From Lachnospiraceae bacterium UBA3802 (GTDB lineage: Bacteria > Bacillota > Clostridia > Lachnospirales > Lachnospiraceae), in the NCBI GenBank assembly GCA_002369155.1, contig DFEM01000032.1, forward strand, positions 1 through 12,589: a stretch of DNA of 12,589 nucleotides, in the 5' to 3' direction. How positions within the stretch are numbered: the stretch's first letter is position 1; every line of letters begins with the position of its first letter. Below the pieces are notes generated by a model that saw only the letters and a list, made by a program, of their open reading frames with translations, made no database searches and was not told where the DNA came from. This document shows positions 6,561 through 12,589 of the stretch, piece by piece. Position numbers and translations under genes: made by a program.

Positions 6561-7659
6561 GATAAATAAAGATTTGATTTCAAATATCGAAATCAGTGAT
6601 GATATGAAAGAAGCATTATATAAAAACTGCCTGAAAAACAGAAGTACCGCGGATTTCAGATTCAAATATTCGGGACTTTTATCGGTTCTTATTATGGTTG
6701 CTGTTTTCGGAGTTTTCAGTATTGGGGCAAGCGCGGCCATAATAACCTTTTGGAATCGAATTTCAAATATGGATGATGAAGAATACACAAGTTATGTTGC
6801 GGAAGTGGATGCGGATACATTTATTTCCACGGACGAGGGATTTTCGAGGGAACTGACTCTTGACGAGATAAAAAGAATTATAGAGCTTGAGAGAAAATAT
6901 TATGATGAGAGCGTATTCCCAGAAAAAATAATGCCGCACTACCAAAGTGCGGACGAAATGAGAGAAAACGAACTGGCTTACGTGGTATCCGACAATCTGG
7001 TTTATCTGCCTCAAAAAGAAATGGATGATGAACAGCTTTTGGAGTATATCGATCATGATGCCAAGAAAAGATATGTAAATATTCAGGAATTAAGAGCTGA
7101 GGGCATCGAACCCGGTCAGGGCATGGCACTGGAGTCAACTCCTTTAACAGACGGAAGCATAGAAGCTAAAGCCAAAAAAGCAGCTGATAAATATCTGAAG
7201 GATTACTATAATCTCGTCACCGACGATTCGTGGATTGTGCTTGTTGATATTTTTGACGAAGAGGAAGACAGATACAGCAATATTATGACACTTGGCATAT
7301 TACATTACTATCAGCTTGGAACAGGATATGCGACAAGTTACGATGTATATCTTAATGCTGATGACATGTCATTATTAAGCATTGGCGAAGCAGGATACGG
7401 TTCCATTCTTTATTCGAAAAATTACACATTTGCGGAGGCTGAAGAATATGTAAAAGAATGCGAAGGAAAGGCTCTCGAAGTTGTAAAATCGGAGTTTGGA
7501 CTCGAAAATCCCGACAGCATAAAATATGATTTTGAAGGCTTTAATTTGGAAGATGGTAAAACCGCCTCAATTAATTACGAGATGAAATTTGACGTGAGAA
7601 TTATATACGCGGAAGTAAGAATTGAAGACGGTGAAATCCTCTATTTGAGCAGATTTTAA
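6550..7659 (+). CDS. Probable membrane-bound anti-sigma factor with extracytoplasmic sensor domain
   Basis: This 369-residue protein has a short basic cytoplasmic part (residues 1-40), one transmembrane helix at about 41-66 (SGLLSVLIMVAVFGVFSIGA), and an acidic outer domain of about 300 residues. The short head, with ISDDMKEALYKNCLKN, would be the sigma-binding part. The assignment rests on topology and on the overlap with the sigma gene, not on a recognised anti-sigma motif; no zinc-binding HxxxCxxC is present. The outer domain has a central AKKAADKYLKDYY helix and a C-terminal segment, FAEAEEYVKECEGKALEVV, followed by strands, loosely like PepSY-type folds. No Cys pair or lipobox is seen. 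The start at 6550 is chosen because AGAGAGG (6537-6543) lies six bases upstream; an in-frame start 27 bases earlier would lie deeper inside the sigma gene without a site. Confidence 0.65.
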   Translation: MKNKINKDLISNIEISDDMKEALYKNCLKNRSTADFRFKYSGLLSVLIMVAVFGVFSIGASAAIITFWNRISNMDDEEYTSYVAEVDADTFISTDEGFSRELTLDEIKRIIELERKYYDESVFPEKIMPHYQSADEMRENELAYVVSDNLVYLPQKEMDDEQLLEYIDHDAKKRYVNIQELRAEGIEPGQGMALESTPLTDGSIEAKAKKAADKYLKDYYNLVTDDSWIVLVDIFDEEEDRYSNIMTLGILHYYQLGTGYATSYDVYLNADDMSLLSIGEAGYGSILYSKNYTFAEAEEYVKECEGKALEVVKSEFGLENPDSIKYDFEGFNLEDGKTASINYEMKFDVRIIYAEVRIEDGEILYLSRF

Positions 7660-7664
7660 ATTTT

Positions 7665-7718
7665 ATCCCCTTAAACACAATTTTTAACAAATATTTATTT
7701 AATCCCCTTAAACACAAT
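7665..7718 (+). repeat. Pair of identical 17-bp direct repeats
   Basis: ATCCCCTTAAACACAAT occurs at 7665-7681 and again at 7702-7718, a 37-bp period. Similarity continues loosely for about 10 more bases (TTTTAACAAA against ATTTAATAAA). The repeats begin six bases after the anti-sigma stop. Two copies are too few for a CRISPR array. They may be protein-binding sites or the trace of a local duplication. Confidence 0.7.
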
Positions 7719-7760
7719 ATTTAATAAACTTAATCCATATTTTGAAATTTGAATAATATA

Positions 7761-7800
7761 AAACGGACACAAGTTTGTGATTGTGTCCGTTTGTTTATAT
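7761..7800. terminator. Bidirectional terminator between anti-sigma and ABC exporter genes
   Basis: AAACGGACACAA (7761-7772) pairs perfectly with TTGTGTCCGTTT (7781-7792) around an 8-nt loop, a 12-bp stem. The T/A-rich flanks on both sides fit use by both convergent operons. The remaining bases to 7889 hold no further feature that I can support. Confidence 0.85.
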
Positions 7801-7889
7801 ATTTTGAAAACAGTATCAATAAATTGTATGGCATTTAAATTATTAATGTTTGTAACTTAATCTTTGCTTCCATTAAATCTATTCGAGAA

Positions 7890-9626
7890 TTATGCAGCGT
7901 TGCTTACCGTATAGAGTGCGTTGAAATAACCCTGATTGTTAATCAAATCTTCGAATGATCCGATTTCTTCGACTCTTCCGTCGCGAAGAACGATGATTTC
8001 GTCGTATCTCTTCATCAAAGATTCTTCAAGCGAGTGTGTTACCACGATTCTTGTGATGCCTTCGAGATCGAGGATTTCGTTCGATACTTCAAAGGCGGTT
8101 TTGGGATCGAGGGCAGCAGTCACTTCATCTGCAAGAAGAACGGATGAATTTCTCAAAAGGCTTCTGGCAATGGAGATTCTCTGCTTCTCGCCGCCTGATA
8201 AATTCTTTCCGTTTTCTCCGCAATCAAAATCTTTGCCGTGTTCTTCCATGAACTTTGAAAGATGTGCTTTATTTACAACTTCCGTAATACGATTTTCATC
8301 GAAATCTTTAAACATCGTGATGTTGTTTTCGATTGTTGAGTTAAAAAGGAATACGTTCTGTCCGATTACAGATACCTCATCGTAAAGCGATTCTGAGCTG
8401 ATTGTATTTATATTTTGATTGTCGATATAAATATTTCCACTTGTTTGTCCGTTTCCTGAAGAGAGCAGAAGGTTTAAAAGAGTTGATTTGCCGCTTCCGC
8501 TTGCTCCGACGATTGCATAAGATTTACCCTTCTTGAAATCAAGCGAAATATCATGAAGGATTTCTTTTTCATCGGAATATCCGAAAGATACATTTTCAAG
8601 ACGGATATCTTTGTTTATGTTTTCGATATCGATTTTATCATCATCTTCTCTGTTTTTTGAAAGTTCTTCGGAAAGCTTTTCCATAAGCGCATCGGCTGCT
8701 TTTTTCTTCGCAAGGAAGGGAGGAATGTTGGCAACGGGTGCAATCATGTAATTCATAAGCTGGACGAATGCCATGACGATACCGGGTGTGATTGATTTGC
8801 CGGAGACAGCGATTAATGCGCCTGCAAAGAATACAGAAAGCTGTGCTGTAATTCCGCATATTGCACCGATTGCTCCGATTGTGTGTGAAAGCTTTCTCAT
8901 TTTATATTTGTTATCTTCAAGATTATCGTTGCTCTTAACGAAAAGATTGTTTACTTCCTTCTCGGCTTTAAAACTTTTGACTACAAAAAATCCTGTCAGA
9001 AAATCCGAAATGGATGCAGTAAAGTTGTTATTGCAGTCGGATACTTTCGTCTGAAGCGGAGCAGCCTTGCTTCCCGTAAGGATTGATGCTGCCAAAGGAA
9101 TAATGGTTGCAATGACTGCGACTGCGGTTAAAAGAGGAGAGTAATAAAGCATCAAAGAGATTGACAGTACGAAAGTTACCAAGTGTACTATGATATCCGG
9201 GATTTTCTCAATGTATTCGCTCTCAATCATAATTGCATCGTTGGTAAGAGATGAAAGGTACAAAGAAGAATTTTCGTTTTTAAAAGAAGAGATATCTTTT
9301 TTGGTTATCTCAGCGAATGCGTAATCCTTGTACTGCTTCATTGCTTTTCTCATAAACAAAGGGAAGATATGGCATTTTGCAACGAGTGTCAAAACAAAAA
9401 CGGTTAATAAACCTGCGGTGGTAATGGCAATTCCCTGCATGGAAAAGAGAGTATTGCTTCCGGATATGATATCGATAAGCTGCTGAATGAGCCAGGCGAT
9501 TGCGATATTTAAGCCTGCAGTTAAGAGTGAGATTAAAATGCAAAGTATGAAATTTAATTTGTTGTTTTTGAAAAAACGTGATTTAAGGTTCTTAAGAATT
9601 GTATTTTTAATGACATTTGCTTTCAT
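7890..9626 (-). CDS. ABC transporter, fused permease and ATP-binding subunit (exporter type)
   Basis: This 578-residue half-transporter has an N-terminal membrane domain (helices near residues 24-50, 63-85, 145-185 and 248-300) and a C-terminal ATPase. The ATPase is complete: Walker A GASGSGKST (374-382), Q-loop Gln 423, signature LSGGEKQRISIA (476-487), Walker B SVLLADE (495-501), D-loop ALD and switch His 531. Such proteins work as homodimers or heterodimers in the cytoplasmic membrane. There is no N-terminal C39 peptidase, so it is not a double-glycine bacteriocin processor. The substrate is unknown; peptide, lipid or drug export all fit. The gene starts 28 bp after the stop of the HTH-TPR regulator on the same strand, so they form an operon. 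The upstream AAAGGA site is rather far (about 11 bases) from the ATG, suggesting modest expression. No half-transporter partner is adjacent. Confidence 0.9.
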   Translation of the reverse strand: MKANVIKNTILKNLKSRFFKNNKLNFILCILISLLTAGLNIAIAWLIQQLIDIISGSNTLFSMQGIAITTAGLLTVFVLTLVAKCHIFPLFMRKAMKQYKDYAFAEITKKDISSFKNENSSLYLSSLTNDAIMIESEYIEKIPDIIVHLVTFVLSISLMLYYSPLLTAVAVIATIIPLAASILTGSKAAPLQTKVSDCNNNFTASISDFLTGFFVVKSFKAEKEVNNLFVKSNDNLEDNKYKMRKLSHTIGAIGAICGITAQLSVFFAGALIAVSGKSITPGIVMAFVQLMNYMIAPVANIPPFLAKKKAADALMEKLSEELSKNREDDDKIDIENINKDIRLENVSFGYSDEKEILHDISLDFKKGKSYAIVGASGSGKSTLLNLLLSSGNGQTSGNIYIDNQNINTISSESLYDEVSVIGQNVFLFNSTIENNITMFKDFDENRITEVVNKAHLSKFMEEHGKDFDCGENGKNLSGGEKQRISIARSLLRNSSVLLADEVTAALDPKTAFEVSNEILDLEGITRIVVTHSLEESLMKRYDEIIVLRDGRVEEIGSFEDLINNQGYFNALYTVSNAA

Positions 9627-9654
9627 ATTATTTTTGTTCCTTTCTGAAATTGAA

Positions 9655-10725
9655 TCAGCTGATTTCGGCTTTTAAACCCTCATAGAATTTGACAAACTTC
9701 TTTTCTTTGTCTTTTACGAAGTTTTCAATTACCGTAAGTGATGAATCTCCCAGTGAATCGTATCCCATATAATCCTGATCGAATCGGACGAACTTGAAGT
9801 TTCCCGATGAATAATCCGGAGCGGCATCAAAAGCCGTTGAGATTTTAAGCGCTTTTTTCATAAGCTTTTCGGATTCTTTTACATCTTTGTTCCATAGGGT
9901 ATACGAGAGTACACAGTAAAGAGGTCCGAGGATTTTATCTATATGGCTTACACCTTTTCCTTTTTTGAGGCCCTCCAGGTAATTGATCACAAGTCTTGTC
10001 AGATCGTTTAAATCATCCAGTGATTTTCTTTTGATGTAAATGGGAAGGAAGCCCATATAGATGGTGACCAACGTTGTAAAATTGCTGCTTAATGCCCATG
10101 AAAGATAAGTTTCCGCTTCATCCATTTCGCCAAGCTGTCCCGAAAGAAGAGAACCGATAAGAGCATTGTTAATACCGGAAGGATTGTTTTCCTTAAGAAT
10201 GTTTAATCCTTTTTTGCAGTTGCCAAGACAGATGTAAACATTGGCGATGTTGTTCATGATAACATTTCCGTTTATCTCGTGATCTTTGTTCTGGGAAATG
10301 AGTGCCATGGATTTTTCAAAACAGTCGATTGATTTGTTAAGAAGTTCGCGATTGTTTTTTCCAATCCCAAAAAACATATACAATTTGGCTGAACAGTACA
10401 TTATTTCAAAGTTGTTTGGATACTTTTTTATGGCGGTATCCGCATATTCGATACCGGCTTCGTCCTTTTTTGCGCTGCTTTCGTTAATAAGCTTTATCAT
10501 CGAATCGAGACTGTTGTTTTTTATTTCATATCCTAAAAGAACATCCACAGATATTTCGAAAAAGGCTGCTATCTTGATAAGCATCGAAAGTTCCGGAGCA
10601 GACATTCCCGATTCCCACTTGTGAACTGCACCGACCGTTACACCTAGTGCCTCGGCAAGTTTCTCCTGTGTGAGGTTTAAACGCTTTCTGTTTTCCTTAA
10701 TATTTTCTCCAAGACGTATTTTCAT
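9655..10725 (-). CDS. XRE-family HTH regulator with C-terminal TPR-like domain
   Basis: This 356-residue cytosolic regulator has an HTH_3/XRE domain at residues 5-62 (IKENRKRLNLTQEKLAEALGVTVGAVHKWESG, then SMLIKIAAFFEISVDVLLGYE). The remaining ~285 residues are helical with TPR-like pairs, for example EYADTAIKKYPNNFEIMYCSAKLYMFFG and a later LGPLYCVLSYTLWNKDVKESEKLMKKAL. This order resembles RRNPP-type peptide sensors (Rgg, PlcR, PrgX), but many Clostridia HTH-TPR proteins have no known ligand. GGAGG (complement of 10731-10735) lies five bases before the ATG. The gene is first in an operon with the ABC exporter, so it probably controls that exporter. A large dyad (10838-10882) and a palindrome (10774-10785) upstream are candidate operators. 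No propeptide gene with a signal sequence was found beside it. Confidence 0.85.
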   Translation of the reverse strand: MKIRLGENIKENRKRLNLTQEKLAEALGVTVGAVHKWESGMSAPELSMLIKIAAFFEISVDVLLGYEIKNNSLDSMIKLINESSAKKDEAGIEYADTAIKKYPNNFEIMYCSAKLYMFFGIGKNNRELLNKSIDCFEKSMALISQNKDHEINGNVIMNNIANVYICLGNCKKGLNILKENNPSGINNALIGSLLSGQLGEMDEAETYLSWALSSNFTTLVTIYMGFLPIYIKRKSLDDLNDLTRLVINYLEGLKKGKGVSHIDKILGPLYCVLSYTLWNKDVKESEKLMKKALKISTAFDAAPDYSSGNFKFVRFDQDYMGYDSLGDSSLTVIENFVKDKEKKFVKFYEGLKAEIS

Positions 10726-10773
10726 GTTTACCTCCGTTTTTGCCTGTCTGCTTTAATGCAGTTTGTAAGATTC

Positions 10774-10785
10774 ATTTCGCGAAAT
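10774..10785. promoter_or_regulatory. TTCGCGAA palindrome in the regulator leader
   Basis: ATTTCGCGAAAT is a perfect 12-bp palindrome, placed about 13-24 bases downstream of the predicted start of the HTH-TPR regulator transcript. The same TTCGCGAA core occurs in only one other place in this window, at 6023-6030, just downstream of the predicted sigma operon promoter. This fits an operator for a dimeric repressor; its identity is unknown. Confidence 0.45.
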
Positions 10786-10803
10786 CTGTTTGTTTCTGAA
10801 CTG

Positions 10804-10832
10804 ATTGTATAAGAAATTATCAAGTAAGTGAA
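10804..10832 (-). promoter_or_regulatory. Predicted promoter of the HTH regulator/ABC exporter operon
   Basis: On the minus strand: -35 TTCACT (10827-10832), a 17-bp spacer and -10 TACAAT (10804-10809, five of six). The start would be near 10797, giving a leader of about 70 nt. A rival extended -10 (TGCTATACT, complement of 10874-10882) lies farther upstream inside the large dyad but lacks a -35. Confidence 0.5.
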
Positions 10833-10837
10833 TACAC

Positions 10838-10882
10838 TGCTAATACTATTGAGATAAAAATTTTTATACCAACAGTATAGCA
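10838..10882. promoter_or_regulatory. Large imperfect dyad, candidate operator
   Basis: The dyad is centred between 10860 and 10861. The 14 bases 10854-10867 (ATAAAAATTTTTAT) are a perfect palindrome. Outside it, TTG pairs with CAA and ATACT (10843-10847) with AGTAT (10874-10878); TGCT/AGCA at the outer ends match with a one-base offset. Over the central 36 bp, 15 of 18 positions are symmetric. It sits just upstream of the predicted -35 of the regulator operon and between two divergent export operons, where a regulator could control both. Confidence 0.55.
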
Positions 10883-11001
10883 CATCCAATTAAGAAACAG
10901 TTAAGAATTATGCAAGATTCAGATTAAGACTTCTTTTTAATGTTTTGATAAATTAAGATTGCAGGACGAAAATAAACGTTTTGTGAATCAAAAAGATTCG
11001 G

Positions 11002-11031
11002 TTAAAGAAAGAAAAAATCAAAACATATAAT
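11002..11031 (+). promoter_or_regulatory. Possible promoter of the membrane-fusion protein operon
   Basis: A perfect -10 TATAAT lies at 11026-11031, with a weak -35 TTAAAG (11002-11007) 18 bp upstream. The leader would be only about 16 nt and would begin just before the ribosome binding site. An alternative is TTGATA (10945-10950) with GAAAAT (10968-10973) at 17-bp spacing. A small GAATC-A5-GATTC hairpin lies between them at 10985-10999. Apart from these, 10883-11053 shows nothing else I can support. Confidence 0.35.
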
Positions 11032-11053
11032 ACGAAAGAAGAGGAAAAAAGGG

Positions 11054-12430
11054 ATGAGCGTATTAAAGAAAAAAGCATTTGCAATCATTGGCGGAGCACT
11101 TACGGTTGCCATCATCACGGGAGGCGTTGCCACGATGTATGCCAAGGCAGCAGTCAAAGTAAACAGTGTTACGATTTCCAAATCAAACATGGAACAGGTC
11201 ATTGAATTAAACGGAAATGTTGCAAGCAATGATACGGATGTCTTTTTTGCACCAACAAACTTAAAGGTTTCAAAAGTTTATTTCAAAGTCGGTGATGTTG
11301 TTAAGAAAGGTGATTTGCTTGTATCTTTTGATGAAGAAGATATCAATAATCAGATTGCTTTGCTTGACTTAAAGGCCAAAGAAAACGAGGGTGGATACTT
11401 AAATTCAATTCAGACATCAGACAGATATTCGGCACTTTATTCCGAAGCCAAAAGAAATCTTTCGGTTCTTGACGGACAGATAAACGAGTGGCAGGAAAAA
11501 ATCATCAACAAGCAAAAAGAGATTACGGACAGAAGTTCCGAACTTGCCAACGAAGGCGCTAAACTTCAGGTATCCATTATAGACTGGTCAGACAAGCCCG
11601 ATTCGGATGAATATTCAAATCTTCAGAAACTTGCGCAGAACAACACCTACGTTCAGTCCTACGACGAGAAATTAATCAACCTTCAGCAGGAACTTGCAAG
11701 ACTTCAGACCGAACTTGCAGGCTTCAAAGAGTACAAAGCTGAAATGACCTCACAAAAAGCTCAAAGTTATTCCGGAATCTTAACGGAAGGCGGCAGGGAA
11801 CAGCTTGAGGCAGGCAAAGAAGCAACGGAATTAACCATCGCTGACGAAAAAGAAAAATACGAAATCGCAAAAGAAGGAATAAAGGCTCAGTTTGACGGCG
11901 TTGTTTCATCAATAAATGCAGAGGAAGGAAGCATTCTTACAACAGGCATGGAAGTGATTTCGGTTGATTCGATTGAAGATGTATGCGTAAAATGCAATGC
12001 CAACAAATATGATATAATGAGTATCGCAGACGGCCAGAAAGTAAACGTAAATGTACTTAACAATAACTATACCGGTGAAGTATCAAGAATAGAAAAAATC
12101 GCATGTCTTTCAGGAGCCAACACAGGAGTCGGAGTTGATGTAAAGATAGACAATCCCGAAGGCATGATTCTCGGACTTGAAGTTAAGGCAAAGGTCAATA
12201 CGGCATCTTTGGAAAATATCGTCAGCGTACCCAAGAGTGCGTTGGTTAACGAAGATGACAAATATTTCGTATTCGTCGCAAACAGCGATAAAAAAGCCAT
12301 AAAGACAAGTGTTGAAATCGGTATTCAGAATGATGAATACACCGAAATCGTATCGGGATTAAACGAAGGCGACATCGTTGTATGGAGCGACAGCAGGGAT
12401 CTTAACAACGGAGACGACGTAAGATTCTAA
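11054..12430 (+). CDS. HlyD/MacA-like periplasmic adaptor (membrane-fusion) protein
   Basis: This 458-residue protein is anchored by an N-terminal helix at about residues 8-30, preceded by lysines, with the rest outside the membrane. The order is that of efflux adaptors: the first half of the lipoyl-like domain (about 60-93, with VYFKVGDVVKKGDLLVSFD), a long alpha-helical hairpin rich in Gln, Glu and Lys (about 95-275), the second lipoyl half (IKAQFDGVVSSINAEEGSIL, about 276-295), a beta-barrel (about 305-385) and a membrane-proximal domain (about 386-458, with VPKSALVNEDDKYFVFV). In Gram-positive bacteria such proteins work with MacB-type ABC transporters in peptide or drug export. GAGG (11041-11044) lies nine bases before the ATG. 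An ABC ATPase gene begins 64 bp downstream, confirming the operon type. It diverges from the HTH-TPR regulator, which may control it. Confidence 0.9.
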   Translation: MSVLKKKAFAIIGGALTVAIITGGVATMYAKAAVKVNSVTISKSNMEQVIELNGNVASNDTDVFFAPTNLKVSKVYFKVGDVVKKGDLLVSFDEEDINNQIALLDLKAKENEGGYLNSIQTSDRYSALYSEAKRNLSVLDGQINEWQEKIINKQKEITDRSSELANEGAKLQVSIIDWSDKPDSDEYSNLQKLAQNNTYVQSYDEKLINLQQELARLQTELAGFKEYKAEMTSQKAQSYSGILTEGGREQLEAGKEATELTIADEKEKYEIAKEGIKAQFDGVVSSINAEEGSILTTGMEVISVDSIEDVCVKCNANKYDIMSIADGQKVNVNVLNNNYTGEVSRIEKIACLSGANTGVGVDVKIDNPEGMILGLEVKAKVNTASLENIVSVPKSALVNEDDKYFVFVANSDKKAIKTSVEIGIQNDEYTEIVSGLNEGDIVVWSDSRDLNNGDDVRF

Positions 12431-12494
12431 AAGATTAATAAATCATAATATAAAGATATGTACCATAAAATGTACAGTAAGACAGGTAGGAAAA

Positions 12495-12589
12495 ATGGAC
12501 AGCAAACAGATAGTGATAAGTGCAAACAATTTATCTAAAACATTCTCGAACGAATCCGTTCAGCAGCATGTATTAAAGAATCTTAATCT
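12495..12589 (+). CDS. ABC transporter ATP-binding protein (MacB/LolD type), 3'-truncated
   Basis: Only the first 31 codons plus two bases are inside the window: MDSKQIVISANNLSKTFSNE, then SVQQHVLKNLNL. The LSKTF...VLKNLNL pattern is the standard opening strand pair of an ABC ATPase just before Walker A, which lies beyond the edge. An AGG-rich site (AGGTAGG, 12484-12490) precedes the ATG. Following the membrane-fusion protein by 64 bp, it is most likely the ATPase of the same MacAB-type exporter, with a FtsX-like permease expected next; that gene is not visible. Confidence 0.8.
   Translation, partial: MDSKQIVISANNLSKTFSNESVQQHVLKNLN

Noticed and set aside
7665..7718. CRISPR-like repeat
   Set aside because: There are only two 17-bp copies with a 20-bp gap, no further units and no cas gene nearby.
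7936..8385. 149-codon open frame on the plus strand
   Set aside because: It is opposite the conserved ATPase domain of the ABC exporter, including Walker B and the signature; the conserved frame explains the sequence.
10728..10775. 15-codon open frame on the minus strand ending two bases before the HTH regulator start, with the regulator's ribosome site inside it
   Set aside because: It looks like a possible leader peptide for translational coupling, but no ribosome binding site precedes its ATG and the peptide has no signal-like or codon-biased character. Not supported as a gene.
10756..10812. 18-codon open frame on the plus strand (MQFVRFISRNLFVSELIV)
   Set aside because: It resembled a short hydrophobic peptide that might be a ligand for the HTH-TPR regulator, but it has no ribosome binding site or clear promoter and lies opposite the regulator leader.

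Overview
The window looks like a chromosomal segment from a low-GC Gram-positive anaerobe of the Clostridia, most likely a Lachnospiraceae relative such as the Butyrivibrio/Roseburia group. This is inferred from the AT-rich intergenic DNA, strong GGAGG-type ribosome binding sites, sigma-A-type promoters, a long-form HPF, and protein families common in that group. No rRNA, tRNA, CRISPR array, insertion sequence or phage gene was seen. Genes at both ends are cut by the window edge.

Layout. (1) Positions 3-767 (+): the end of an Rpn/PD-(D/E)XK nuclease-family gene with a coiled-coil tail. A bidirectional terminator separates it from a convergent gene at 842-2032 (-) related to coenzyme F420-0:L-glutamate ligase. 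(2) A 334-bp spacer holds a clear promoter for the ligase-like gene and a structured leader for a large membrane protein (2367-4268, +), which resembles a GT-C glycosyltransferase. A thioredoxin reductase (4306-5208, +) follows closely and ends in a terminator. (3) A strong extended -10 promoter drives the long hibernation promoting factor gene hpf (5376-5903, +), with its own terminator. (4) An ECF sigma factor (6060-6560, +) overlaps a single-pass membrane protein (6550-7659, +) that is probably its anti-sigma factor. An unusual set of inverted repeats lies over the sigma promoter. (5) After a 17-bp direct repeat pair and another bidirectional terminator comes a leftward operon: an XRE-HTH regulator with a TPR-like sensor region (9655-10725, -), then a one-polypeptide ABC exporter (7890-9626, -). 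(6) Divergent from it are a membrane-fusion (HlyD/MacA-like) protein (11054-12430, +) and the first 31 codons of an ABC ATPase (12495-12589, +), the start of a MacAB-type efflux operon.

How the parts relate. The right half is a regulation-and-export zone. An HTH-TPR regulator is co-oriented with an exporter and separated from a second exporter operon by a 328-bp spacer that holds a large 45-bp dyad, a plausible operator. The left half mixes redox and stress housekeeping (trxB, hpf) with envelope functions. The sigma/anti-sigma pair and the HTH regulator share a rare TTCGCGAA palindrome just downstream of their predicted promoters, which may indicate a common repressor. No complete new system is demonstrated. 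The best leads are the HTH-TPR/ABC exporter pair with its dyad, the shared palindrome, and the three-element repeat over the sigma promoter.
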